Shown here: piece after piece, positions 26,424-35,334 of the stretch
How the letters are laid out: each line of letters starts with the position of its first letter
Position numbering within the stretch: position 1 is the first letter of the stretch
Source of the DNA: Bog-473 sp963736525
Lineage (GTDB): Bacteria > Actinomycetota > Acidimicrobiia > Acidimicrobiales > RAAP-2
DNA length: 64,000 nt
Assembly: GCA_963736525.1 (NCBI GenBank)
Contig: CAVTPF010000002.1
Coordinates: 1 to 64,000, forward strand
Direction: 5' to 3'
Program-made: the position numbers and the translations under genes
The notes under the pieces: model-generated
Database searches by the model: none
What the model was told of the DNA's origin: nothing
Seen by the model: the letters and a program-made list of their open reading frames with translations, nothing else

Positions 26424-28793
26424 TCACCGTGGCGAAGCGATGGTCACCTCGACACGATCGACCGATTTGACATCACTGACGGCGACCCGTGCGAGGGCGG
26501 CGCGGACATCGTGGCCCGCGAGGTCGTGACGAAGCCGGATCGCCGTGTCGTATGCCGCGCGGCACGAACCCTCGCTCACGGGGAGTGGGTCAAAGAGCGC
26601 GCATTCGGCCACCTGAGCAACCCTGGCCCCGTCCGCCAGTAACGAGGCAAGCCGATCGTCCGAGACCGAGTCGCCGCCACGCGATGATGCATGTACCGTC
26701 CCGACTCGGTCGATCAGCCCCTCCACGTACATGCGCAGTGGTTGCCACCGGGGGCGCTCGGCGCCTGCACGCCGCAACGCGCGGTCGACTTCGGCTTCGG
26801 CCAGGACGCACAACTCGGCCGGCGTACGACCAGCAGGAGACCAGCGGCGGCGGCGACGCATCACGAAGAGCCCGAGCGCGATGACGATCGCGCCGGCGAC
26901 GCCGATCAGCGCCCATTCCGTCCCGCTCACTCCTGCGCTCGACCCAGCCGGCGACGAGGCCGAACCCGTGGCGCCCTTCGGTGAGCTCGTCACCGTCGGC
27001 GCTGCCGTCGTGGGCGCCGCCGTCGCGGGCGCCGCCGTCGTGGGCGCTGCCGTCGTGGGTGACGGAGGCGTCGTCGACGATGGGGTGACGGCGGGAGGGG
27101 GCGGGACCGTCTCGATGCCGGTAGGCCCGACGACGCCCTCCGGCGCCAGCTCACCGGTCAGTCGCTGCGGAGTGGGTTCGAACGACACCCAACCCGCGGC
27201 CGGTCCGAGGTACACCTGTGGCCAGGCGTGGGCATCGTCGCCTTTCACCGTGACCTCGTCCGGTCCGGCGTGATGCCCCGCGGTGAACCCGACCACCAAC
27301 CGGGTGGGGAGGCCCAGCGATCGTGCGAGCACGGTGAAGGCACCTGCGAACTGCTCGCATGTGCCCGACCGAGTCTGGGTGAGGAAGCCGATGAGCGGGT
27401 TTGATCCCGGAGCGGGTGCGGGGGGATTCAGCGTGTAGGAGAACCGGCCCGAGCGGAACCAGTTGACGAGCGCCTCGGCCTGACCCAAGGGCGTCTGCGC
27501 CCCGACGGTGGCTGCTCGGGCCAAGAGCGCCACGCTGGAGGGAAGAGGAGGGAGCACCGTCTCGGAGCGCAGGAAACCCGGGGGATATGCCGCGACGGAG
27601 GAACCGCCCGCAACGGCTCCGGGATCGTTGACGGGAACGGCCGAGACCGTCGTGTACCGATCACCCGACGTCGTGGGCTTCGACGACTCTGCTCCCAGTC
27701 CGGTGATCGTGGCGGCTGGTGCTCCGGTGAGCGACACCGTTGCCGGTGGCACCGGGAGAAGGCGGCTCGAGAGGTTCTCGATCGCAACGGTGGCCGAGAA
27801 GGTGTCGGCCACCGGGACAGGGGTCGAAGAGCCCGCTTGAACCGCTACGGCCGGGGCGCTCCCATCAATGGCCGCTCGGGTGTTCGGATCCGGGACCCAC
27901 ACGCCGTTGCGGAGGATGTTCAACACCGCCACTTGCCAGTAGGTGGGATAAGGAGTGCGGGCGCGGAACAACACTTCGTTGGCGTCGTGCACCTCCAGTG
28001 CGACGAGATTGGAGGTCAGCGACAAGTCTGTCGGCGGAACGAGACCCGCGGCGCCGGCCCCTGAGGACCCCCCCGCGAGCCCTGCTCCGGATCCGACGGA
28101 CAGTGCGACCAGTGTGACGCCGACCATGATGGAGGTAGTGACCGCCGTGGCGGTGGAGAACCGGCGGGAGTGGGGTTCGCCTCTCTGGGCGTGGACGGGC
28201 TCCGGCTGCGCGGTGCTCAGCGTGAACGCACTGGCTGCGACGAAGAGCGCAACCGGGAGAGCGATCGAAGGCGACGTCGTTCGGACGCAGGCGAAGGCCA
28301 ACAAGCTGAAGGGGCAGAGAAGGGCGAGTCCCGGATACAGCCGATCGGGATCGTCGCTGGAGCGGAGCGCCACGGACCCCAGTACCGACACCATGCCGGC
28401 GGTCAACGCGCCGAGCAGGACAACCCCTTCGATCGGACGAAGAGGAATCGTGAAATCCACGAGCACCGGTCGCGCCGCCTGAAGGCGCAACGCGAGCACG
28501 TGCCAGGTGTGGGCGGTCGGTGCCCCGAACGTGGTCGATCCCGGGACGGTCGCCCAGAGGCACACCAACATCACTGCAAGCGTTCCCGCGAACGCCCGGA
28601 CCGGGACGGGGATCCGCTTCAGGGCGATCAGGGCCGGGACCACCGAGCCCGCACCCGCCGCCGCCACCAAGGGTCCGATGGCCGGACCCCGCACTCCACC
28701 CCCGATCAGACGGCCCAGCGAAGCTCCCGCGACGAGTGAGGCGCAGAGCAGGCCGACATCGGGTCCGTACCGCCGGAGAGAGGAATGTGTCAT
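26424..28793 (-). CDS. Transglutaminase-like membrane protein (TgpA type)
   Basis: 789-residue membrane protein. Seven or so N-terminal helices (1-240) lead to a long extracytoplasmic region with a transglutaminase-like core: Cys in RSGTCEQFAGAFTVLARSLG, then LPTRLVVGFTAG, His in GDDAHAWPQVYLG, and the acidic residue in WVSFEPTPQ. An Ala/Thr/Pro-rich linker made of repeated AAPTTA units (about 580-640) follows, then another helix (WALIGVAGAIVIALGLFVMR) and a cytoplasmic tail resembling the DUF4129-like ends of this family. It is the third gene of moxR-DUF58-transglutaminase, overlapping the DUF58 gene by ATGA. Members are thought to cleave or crosslink cell-envelope proteins. Confidence 0.85.
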   Translation of the reverse strand: MTHSSLRRYGPDVGLLCASLVAGASLGRLIGGGVRGPAIGPLVAAAGAGSVVPALIALKRIPVPVRAFAGTLAVMLVCLWATVPGSTTFGAPTAHTWHVLALRLQAARPVLVDFTIPLRPIEGVVLLGALTAGMVSVLGSVALRSSDDPDRLYPGLALLCPFSLLAFACVRTTSPSIALPVALFVAASAFTLSTAQPEPVHAQRGEPHSRRFSTATAVTTSIMVGVTLVALSVGSGAGLAGGSSGAGAAGLVPPTDLSLTSNLVALEVHDANEVLFRARTPYPTYWQVAVLNILRNGVWVPDPNTRAAIDGSAPAVAVQAGSSTPVPVADTFSATVAIENLSSRLLPVPPATVSLTGAPAATITGLGAESSKPTTSGDRYTTVSAVPVNDPGAVAGGSSVAAYPPGFLRSETVLPPLPSSVALLARAATVGAQTPLGQAEALVNWFRSGRFSYTLNPPAPAPGSNPLIGFLTQTRSGTCEQFAGAFTVLARSLGLPTRLVVGFTAGHHAGPDEVTVKGDDAHAWPQVYLGPAAGWVSFEPTPQRLTGELAPEGVVGPTGIETVPPPPAVTPSSTTPPSPTTAAPTTAAPATAAPTTAAPTVTSSPKGATGSASSPAGSSAGVSGTEWALIGVAGAIVIALGLFVMRRRRRWSPAGRTPAELCVLAEAEVDRALRRAGAERPRWQPLRMYVEGLIDRVGTVHASSRGGDSVSDDRLASLLADGARVAQVAECALFDPLPVSEGSCRAAYDTAIRLRHDLAGHDVRAALARVAVSDVKSVDRVEVTIASPR

Positions 28794-29995
28794 TCGACCA
28801 CGACGACGCTCTGCGTTCCGTAGGGCGGTGGAAGTGTGGTGCGGGCGGTCTGCGTCGTGACCACGATGGCGCCGTCGGGTCCGCCGGGCCGCGCCAGGCC
28901 TGGTGCGGTGTCGCTGGGCACACGTCGCGGCTGGGTGCCGGCCAGGAACGTCAAGAGCTCGACCATCCCCTCGGGTGTGGGTGAGCCGGTGATCCGGCGT
29001 CCGGACAACGTGACGACCTCGACGTCAGCCGAGCGCCGGGTGGCCTCCGACACCAGCGCGATGATGGCGGAGAGGGCACCATCGAACGCTTTACGTCGGT
29101 GAACGCCGGCCCGGTCGTCGAGGACAATGGTGACGAGGTCTTCGGCGTCCGGCCGGAAGTCATGGACCAGCAGCACGCCGTACCGTGCCTCGGCCTGCCA
29201 TGAGAGCAGATGCAGACGGTCACCCGGTTCGTAGAGTCGCAGTCCGTTCCATTCTCCTCCCGGATCGTCGGTGTGTCCCGTTGCGCTTTGGCGGGCACCG
29301 GTGCTCCATGCCGATCCGGACCGGATGCTCGGCAGCACTGCGTCAGCGGTCGCCGGAGGATGCACGACGAGGGTGACGGCCGCGGCGCTCGCGACGGGCA
29401 GCCCGAACAATCCGAAGGGATCGTGCGCCCACAGCCGCAAAGGACCGATCAGGAAGACACCACGTCGTCCGGTCGGGAGGCGGACGGCAGACGCCCTGCT
29501 TCGACAGGCGCCCACGGGGTCCCAACGAATGAGTCGGCCGGGATCCACGGCCAGCAGCGGGGGACGCCGGATCGGCTGCGCGGCCGTGTGGCGGCTCGAA
29601 CGTATCGCCGTGCTCGGGCGGCCCCGCGGTTTCTCGAGACCGAGAGGGGGGAGTGCCACGTCACCGTCGTTCGTCACTTGCACGTTGAGCTCGCACGAAC
29701 CGCCCACAGGGACCAACGGGGGCGAAACCATGATCCGAACCTGGGCGGCTCTGGCCCGGTGCGCGCGCTCGAGCACCACCACCGGAGCGATGACAACGGG
29801 AAGTCCGAAAACCAGTACGAAGACGAACAATCCCGCGCGCCCGGACACGACTTCCGCCACGGTCAGCGCCACCGCACACGCGGCGGCGATCGATCCCCTC
29901 AGAGTGGGCCGCAGGGCGACGACGGTGGTGCCACGGCGCGGCGTGGACGGGCGGCGCGGAGACGGCCGACCACGAGCAGCGTCCTCGCGGGCCAC
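28790..29995 (-). CDS. DUF58 (VWA-like) membrane-anchored protein
   Basis: 401-residue protein of the DUF58 family. Two N-terminal helices (GSIAAACAVALTVAEVVSG, AGLFVFVLVFGLPVVIAPVV) are followed by an immunoglobulin-like section (VNDGDVALPPLG, RRGVFLIGPLRLWAHDPFGL) and the DUF58 core, GEWNGLRLYEPGDRLHLLSW with DFRPDAEDLVTIVLDD (VWA-like). GTG at 29995 lies five nt after the moxR stop; the frame is open upstream but only inside moxR. It overlaps the transglutaminase start by ATGA. It works with the MoxR ATPase in assembling or activating an envelope or enzyme target (family knowledge, specific target unknown). Confidence 0.85.
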   Translation of the reverse strand: MAREDAARGRPSPRRPSTPRRGTTVVALRPTLRGSIAAACAVALTVAEVVSGRAGLFVFVLVFGLPVVIAPVVVLERAHRARAAQVRIMVSPPLVPVGGSCELNVQVTNDGDVALPPLGLEKPRGRPSTAIRSSRHTAAQPIRRPPLLAVDPGRLIRWDPVGACRSRASAVRLPTGRRGVFLIGPLRLWAHDPFGLFGLPVASAAAVTLVVHPPATADAVLPSIRSGSAWSTGARQSATGHTDDPGGEWNGLRLYEPGDRLHLLSWQAEARYGVLLVHDFRPDAEDLVTIVLDDRAGVHRRKAFDGALSAIIALVSEATRRSADVEVVTLSGRRITGSPTPEGMVELLTFLAGTQPRRVPSDTAPGLARPGGPDGAIVVTTQTARTTLPPPYGTQSVVVVE

Positions 29996-29999
29996 GCGG

Positions 30000-31031
30000 T
30001 CACTCGTGGCGGGTGTCGTCGAGGGCGTCGGCGCCGGGGAGCGCGACCTGATGGAGGAGGTCATCGATAACCGCTGGGACGGCGGTACCCGAGCGCTCAC
30101 TCCCGGGCTCGAGGAGAAGGCGGTGACCGAGTGCCGGTTCGAGGGCTCGCTGCACATCGGAGGGGATGACGAAGTGGCGGCCGGCCGCCAAGGCAAGTGC
30201 CGCCGACGCCCGCCGCAGTGCGATGGCGGCCCGTGGCGATGCCCCGACGGCCACCGCGGGGTGGAGACGGCTGGCCGCCACAAGGTCGAGGATGTACCCC
30301 CGGACGGCGGCGGAGACGTGCACGTTGACCACGCCGATCAACAGGGCATCGAGCTCCGGTCGGCTGAGGGCGGCGGGAAGCGTGTCGACGGGCGAGGACG
30401 GATCGGCGCGCGCCAGCAAGCGGTCCTCCTCGGTCCGACTGGGATAGCCCAGAGACAGCCGGAGGAGGAACCGGTCCCGCTGCCCGTGGGGCAGGGGGGA
30501 CGTGCCGGCAGCGTCGAACGGATTCTGGGTGGCGAGGACCATGAACGGTCGAGGAAGCGCCATCGTCGTGCCGTCAGCGCTGACCTGCCGCTCCTCCATC
30601 GCCTCGAGGAGGGCTGACTGTGAGCGAGCCGACGCCCGGTTCAGCTCGTCGGCCATCAATACGTTGGTGAAGATCGGTCCGGGCCGGAAGGTTGGTTCCC
30701 CGAGGGCCCGGTCGAGGACCATGGCGCCCGTGACGTCCGCCGGCAACAGGTCGGCCGTGAATTGCACCCGGTGAAAGTCCAGCCCCAGCGAACGGGCCAA
30801 AGCCTTGGCCAGGGTGGTCTTTCCCAGCCCCGGGAGGTCTTCGACCAGCAGATGGCCTTGGGCCAACAGGCACCCCACTGCGAGCTGCACCGTCTGTTCG
30901 TCTGCGTACAGGACCGTCCGCACCGCGTCGACCACCTTGGCCACGAGCAGGCTGAGCCGCTCCGATGCTTCCGGCGTCAGAACGGGCGACGTTCCCGTTC
31001 GGCCGTCTTCGACCCGCTCGGTGGATGTCAC
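30000..31031 (-). CDS. MoxR-family AAA+ ATPase
   Basis: 343-residue MoxR ATPase, a chaperone-like AAA+ protein. Walker A is in LVEDLPGLGKTTLAKALARS, Walker B in FTNVLMADELNRASARSQSA, sensor 1 in MVLATQNPFDAAGTSPLPHG, the arginine finger region in QRDRFLLRLSLGYPS and sensor 2 in GASPRAAIALRRASAALA. It is the first gene of the operon with DUF58 and the transglutaminase. It diverges from the winged-helix/secreted-protein gene at 31205 with 173 nt between. In the usual LPEAQ/N stretch it shows the variant FDAAGTSPLP. Confidence 0.9.
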   Translation of the reverse strand: MTSTERVEDGRTGTSPVLTPEASERLSLLVAKVVDAVRTVLYADEQTVQLAVGCLLAQGHLLVEDLPGLGKTTLAKALARSLGLDFHRVQFTADLLPADVTGAMVLDRALGEPTFRPGPIFTNVLMADELNRASARSQSALLEAMEERQVSADGTTMALPRPFMVLATQNPFDAAGTSPLPHGQRDRFLLRLSLGYPSRTEEDRLLARADPSSPVDTLPAALSRPELDALLIGVVNVHVSAAVRGYILDLVAASRLHPAVAVGASPRAAIALRRASAALALAAGRHFVIPSDVQRALEPALGHRLLLEPGSERSGTAVPAVIDDLLHQVALPGADALDDTRHE

Positions 31032-31204
31032 GGCGGCTCACGCCTCCATTCGCGACGCCATCGCCTGCATGGGACAGAGACTAGGGGCTTGTCTGAACCG
31101 AGGTGGGGGCGACGACGGGCGCTTGACCTGGGAGACTTGGGTGGGCCGCCTCCACCACCGGGACGTGTGGCCCGTTTTCGGATTGCCGGAGAAGCGAGGC
31201 ACGC

Positions 31205-33088
31205 ATGGCGCGCTCGAGGTATCGATCGGTGACGTATGGCCTGGAGCCGTCGCTGGCACTGACCCGGGCGGTGGCGAGAGAGGGTGGCCGGGTCGACTCC
31301 GACAGTCTCGCCTCGTCGCTCTCCTACAGCGGGGTCCGCAACGGTGCCTTTCTCAGCCGGTTGGCCAATGCCCGTCTCTTCGGGTTGGTGGCGGGCCGAT
31401 CGGGCGAGGTCGTCCTCACCGACCGCGGGCGCCGATGCCTCTCGGCCGACCCGCACGTGGCCATGCCGGCACGGGCCGAGGCGTGCATGGCCGTTCCGCT
31501 GTTCCGGCGCGTCCTCGAATCGTTCTCCGGAGAGGTGCTGGGGGACGCCGCAGTGTTGTCCGACGTGTTGCAACGCCGCTTCGGCGAGACCGTGAGCAAG
31601 GCACCGTCCACGGCGAGGGTGTTGCTCGAATCGGTCGGGCAGGCGGGACTTGTGCGGGACGGGAGGGTCGACCTCTCCCAGGTCAGCGACCTCGTTACGG
31701 GTTTTACGGATTCGCCCTCAACCCCTGGATCCTCGGTCGTACCTCCGGTACGATTGCCCTGGAACCCGTACTCTGCGTGGGTCAAGCGCCAAAGTCGGCT
31801 GGTAGCCGGCAAAGGGGGTCGTGCCATGGTTGACGACGCGACGTCAGCTGGGGCCGCCACCCACCCCGAAGACGACGGCGGGCTCTGGATAGACGCGCGG
31901 ACGGAGACCACCCGGAGTCGGCGCGGCCGCCGGCGGACGGGAGTCGTGCTCGGCACGGCGGCCTGTCTCGTCCTCGTCGGAATCCCCCTGGGGCTGTTGC
32001 TCACCGGTGGATCCACGCCCGTCGCACCTCGAAGCGCACATCCGGTCGCGGTGGGCAATGGGCCGGCGAAGCATTCTGTCTTGGCTGCTCTGAGCACCAC
32101 CACCGATTCGGGGAGCTTCTCGTTCAGCTATCAACTGAGCGAGACGCCGTATCAGGACCCGGTATCGGCAGGCTCCAATTGCCCACCGAGCGGTGCGGTG
32201 GCTGCCTGCGGACCCGCGACGACGCAGGACAATGTCGTGCAGGGCTCGGGCACCATCGACACCAATCCGACGGCAATGGCGGCCTCGGCTGACATCACCT
32301 CGAACGGAGCGGTCGGACTGCAGGTGGGTGTCCGCGTCGACCCCACCACCGTGTGGGAGGTATCCGACACCGACAACGGACTGACTCCCCAGAGCAACGA
32401 CGGGAGCGGTCAGCCCCTCTCCGGGTTTGCCGGTTTGACCGAGGGAACCCTCGGCCAACGAGAAGGTGCGGTCGCCATGATGGGTATGGCCAGTCCAACC
32501 GGCTTTCTCGATCTCGTGCAGCCGGCCATCACCGGCGCAACCGAGGCAGGGCAATCGACGGTGGACGGCGTGCCGGTCACCCAGTACGAGCTCGCGGTCG
32601 ACCCGATGTCGCTGGCGACGGCTCCCGGGACGAGCAGCGAGGAGCAGACCACCATCAACGGCGCGGTCGGCGTGCTGACCAGCCAGGGTTACACCGCCAT
32701 TCACGACCTCGTCTCCATCGATGCGTCCGGGTACATCCGCGCGTCGTCCTCGACGGTGACGTTTGACGATGGCGGTACGGTGACCCTCGACGCCCAATTC
32801 TCGGACTTCGGATGCGCCGGCACGCTGCTCATGCCCGGTCAGGGCGGCACATCGACTCCGCCTGCCGGCTGTGCCACCGCCGACACCGGTGTCGCCCCGA
32901 CGGCCACCACGACGACCACGAGTGCGCTGTCGCCCACTACGACACCGACGACCACGTCGTCGGCGCCGCCCACCACGCCGGCGATCGCCCCGGCCTCCTC
33001 CACGTCGACGACATCGACGACGGCAACGACTTCGACCACTTCGACATCGTCGACCACCACGACCACGACGACGGGTCCGAGCGGATAG
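31205..33088 (+). CDS. Winged-helix domain joined in frame to a membrane-anchored secreted domain
   Basis: 627-codon frame. Residues 1-165 look like one or two winged-helix domains (SLSYSGVRNGAFLSRLANAR, LFGLVAGRSGEVVLTDRGRR). From residue 208 a second unit starts: MVDDATSAGAATHPEDDGGL parallels the N-terminus of the next gene. It then has one helix (about 245-267) and an extracytoplasmic domain: LSGFAGLTEGTLGQREGAVA, VDGVPVTQYELAVDP, DASGYIRAS, FSDFGCAGTLLMPGQGG. It ends in a Thr/Ser-rich tail. The ATG at 31826 (residue 208) has AAAGGGGG upstream, so this may be two genes whose separating stop was lost, or a true transmembrane regulator. The extracytoplasmic domain outline recalls LppX/LolA-like lipoproteins (inference). 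The upstream start has GAGG at normal distance. Confidence 0.65.
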   Translation: MARSRYRSVTYGLEPSLALTRAVAREGGRVDSDSLASSLSYSGVRNGAFLSRLANARLFGLVAGRSGEVVLTDRGRRCLSADPHVAMPARAEACMAVPLFRRVLESFSGEVLGDAAVLSDVLQRRFGETVSKAPSTARVLLESVGQAGLVRDGRVDLSQVSDLVTGFTDSPSTPGSSVVPPVRLPWNPYSAWVKRQSRLVAGKGGRAMVDDATSAGAATHPEDDGGLWIDARTETTRSRRGRRRTGVVLGTAACLVLVGIPLGLLLTGGSTPVAPRSAHPVAVGNGPAKHSVLAALSTTTDSGSFSFSYQLSETPYQDPVSAGSNCPPSGAVAACGPATTQDNVVQGSGTIDTNPTAMAASADITSNGAVGLQVGVRVDPTTVWEVSDTDNGLTPQSNDGSGQPLSGFAGLTEGTLGQREGAVAMMGMASPTGFLDLVQPAITGATEAGQSTVDGVPVTQYELAVDPMSLATAPGTSSEEQTTINGAVGVLTSQGYTAIHDLVSIDASGYIRASSSTVTFDDGGTVTLDAQFSDFGCAGTLLMPGQGGTSTPPAGCATADTGVAPTATTTTTSALSPTTTPTTTSSAPPTTPAIAPASSTSTTSTTATTSTTSTSSTTTTTTTGPSG

Positions 33089-33097
33089 GAGCACCAG

Positions 33098-34420
33098 ATG
33101 GCTGATCGCAACGACCATGAGGGTCTCTGGCTCGATGACGATGCGCAGCGCACCAGCGTTCGTTCCGGGAGGGGTCGCCGGGTGTGGATCGTGTTGGCCT
33201 GCGTGGCGTGCGTCGGAGCGCTGTCGGTCCCAGCCGTCTTTGCGCTGACCAGCAGCCCACACCGACTTTCTCCGCAGGCGACCAAACACGACGCGACCGG
33301 CGTGCCGACGCACCTCGGGAACGGGCAGGCCGAACGGCAAGTCCTTTCCGCGCTGAGTGCCACCACGAGCTCCGGCAGCTTCAACGTGACATATGAATTT
33401 GATCCCCTCACGCCGCCCACCACGCCGACCACGACCACCACGACGCCGCCGACCTGCGAGGTCGTCCCGAACACAGTGATCGGCGGTACGGTGAATCCCA
33501 GCACCGGCAACGTCGTCAGCCCACCCTCGGTGGTGCAGTGCAGCGCCTCGTCGACGAGTTCCTCCATTGGGGGTGTCTCCATCACCGGTCAGGGGACGAT
33601 CGACACGGATCCCTTCGCGATGGTTGCGGTCTCGAACGTGGGTGGGCTCGGAAAGATCACGTTGCGTGACAACGGGACGACGGTCTGGGAGATAGGCGGA
33701 GGCGACTACGGGCTGGCTCCGGGATCCACCGACGACGGCCCCGGCGCGTCCCTGTCGGGGTTTGCCGGTCTGGTCGAGGGCACCTTGGGCCAACGCCAGG
33801 GAGCCCTGGCGATGGGCGGCATCTCCAGTCCAACCGGCTATCTCGATCTCGACCAGAGCATGATCACCGGAGCCGACCAAACCGGGACCGGGACGGTCGA
33901 CGGGATCCCCGTGACCGTCTACCAGGTCTCGATCGATCCGGCACAGGAGGCCGATGTTCCCGGCATCAACGCGGAGCAGGCAAAGGCCATTTCCGCGGCG
34001 GCTGCCATCCTGCAGGCCCAGGGGTACACGGGAACGACAGTGCAGGTGTCGGTCGATGCCTCGGGATACATCCGCCAAACCGTGTCCGTCGCCCATTTTG
34101 CCGACGGCTCCACGAGCACGAGCGAGGCAACGTTTTCTGACTTCGGCTGTGCCGGAACGGTGCTGATGCCCGGTCAGACCGGAGCAACGGCGCCGCCTGC
34201 CGGATGCGTCTCGCCTGACACAGGGGTCGCGCCGACAACCACCACCACGACGACAACAGCACCGCCTGTGACCACGGTGCCTCCGGCCACGCCATCGCCG
34301 AACTCCGCGCCCGCCACACCGTCGCTGCCGACGACGACCGTGCCGCCGGTGACGACGACATCGTCCACGACCACGATCACCACGACGACGACGACCACTT
34401 CCGGCGTGCCCCCGGGCTGA
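33098..34420 (+). CDS. Membrane-anchored secreted protein with Thr-rich tail, tandem paralogue
   Basis: 440-residue paralogue of the second half of the preceding gene, starting 9 nt after it. Short cytoplasmic N-terminus (MADRNDHEGLWLDDDAQR), one helix (VWIVLACVACVGALSVPAVF), then the shared domain: VLSALSATTSSGSFNVTYEF, GQGTIDTDPFAMVAV, LSGFAGLVEGTLGQRQGALA, VDGIPVTVYQVSIDP, QGYTGTTVQVSVDASGYIRQ, FSDFGCAGTVLMPGQTG and AGCVSPDTGVAPT. The C-terminal 60 residues are nearly all Thr/Pro/Ser, probably an extended, perhaps glycosylated, wall-spanning or linker segment. An extra Thr/Pro insertion (PPTTPTTTTTTPP) occurs after the first strand. Two Cys pairs (CEV..QCS, GCAG..AGCV). No enzymatic motif. 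Function unknown. Confidence 0.75.
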   Translation: MADRNDHEGLWLDDDAQRTSVRSGRGRRVWIVLACVACVGALSVPAVFALTSSPHRLSPQATKHDATGVPTHLGNGQAERQVLSALSATTSSGSFNVTYEFDPLTPPTTPTTTTTTPPTCEVVPNTVIGGTVNPSTGNVVSPPSVVQCSASSTSSSIGGVSITGQGTIDTDPFAMVAVSNVGGLGKITLRDNGTTVWEIGGGDYGLAPGSTDDGPGASLSGFAGLVEGTLGQRQGALAMGGISSPTGYLDLDQSMITGADQTGTGTVDGIPVTVYQVSIDPAQEADVPGINAEQAKAISAAAAILQAQGYTGTTVQVSVDASGYIRQTVSVAHFADGSTSTSEATFSDFGCAGTVLMPGQTGATAPPAGCVSPDTGVAPTTTTTTTTAPPVTTVPPATPSPNSAPATPSLPTTTVPPVTTTSSTTTITTTTTTTSGVPPG

Positions 34421-34557
34421 TCGAGTCCTCGACGAACGACCAGGCCAGGCTCTTCTGGGCGGCGCCGGCCCGGGAGTGAATCACTGCGGCCCCGTCGCAT
34501 CGTGATCCTCGCGGGACCCCGCGATCGAATGTTCAGGTGACGGTCCGACGTTCCGAT

Positions 34558-34586
34558 CATCAAGTGTGGCGACGACACACTTGATG
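34558..34586. terminator. Perfect 11-bp inverted repeat
   Basis: CATCAAGTGTG and CACACTTGATG flank a seven-base loop 137 nt after the Thr-rich protein gene and just before the broken membrane-protein gene. There is no following T run, so it may be a terminator of weak type or an operator. Confidence 0.4.
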
Positions 34587-34597
34587 CGCCGGCGCTC

Positions 34598-35114
34598 GTG
34601 GCGTCGACAGCCGAGCCGGAGCCCGCGTCTCCCGACCCGTCCTCCGGCTCCGCGTCGGCCCCGCGAGCTATCTCTCCGAGATCGTCGACGAGCTGCGTTG
34701 GACCTTCTCCGAGCGGCGCGGCTGGCTGATCGGCATTGCCTTCAACCTGGCCGTCGCTGCGGTCTACGTCGGGTACACCCACTACCGGCCACACGCGCAC
34801 GATCTCGTGCGCGTGGCGGGGATCGCTACCGCGTGGCGCTGTGGGTGCTGGCCGACGTGATCAACACCAACCAACTGGGCGCCGACGCTGATCGAGTGGC
34901 CGACCGGCTCGAGCGTGGCCATGGCGTCACCCATGAGCTACTGCTGAAGAACAGTGCCTTGGCCGTCCTGCTCTTGCCCCTGACCGTCCTCATCTCGGTG
35001 AGCGTGCGCGTCGTGCTGGCACCGTACCTGGCGCTGCTCTCAGTCCGATGGCTCGCGTGGCGGCCGAATGCCTGCTCCACCACCGGGTGTTCGGACGACC
35101 GGAAGCCCACCTGA
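34598..35114 (+). pseudogene. Two-helix membrane protein remnant, frameshifted
   Basis: Three frames must be joined. GTG 34598 gives VASTAEPEPASPDPSSGSAS. Another frame gives SYLSEIVDELRWTFSERRGW then LIGIAFNLAVAAVYVGYTHY (helix 1). After about 34830 a third frame gives RVALWVLADVINTNQLGADA, DRVADRLERGHGVTHELLLK and NSALAVLLLPLTVLISVSVR (helix 2). The pieces read as one small actinobacterial membrane protein of unknown function. Changes at about 34680 and 34830 resemble single-base indels. The end (WRPNACSTTGCSDDRKPT) is not family-like and may itself be out of frame. Confidence 0.5.
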
Positions 35115-35334
35115 TGAGCTACGCCCTCACGTACACGAGCTGGGGACTGGGTGCACTCGCGCTGCCCCCGGTGCGAATCGGATCGGGCACGGCGCGTGCT
35201 TCGGTACATCGCCGTGGTGCGCACTGAGGTTGCTTCGGGTTCGGCCCGCTCGGAGACGAGCGGTTCCACACAGGCGAGCGTGCGGGGGCGGTAGCGTACA
35301 GAGCGCGCCGTCGCACAGCACCCTGGGAGGCACC

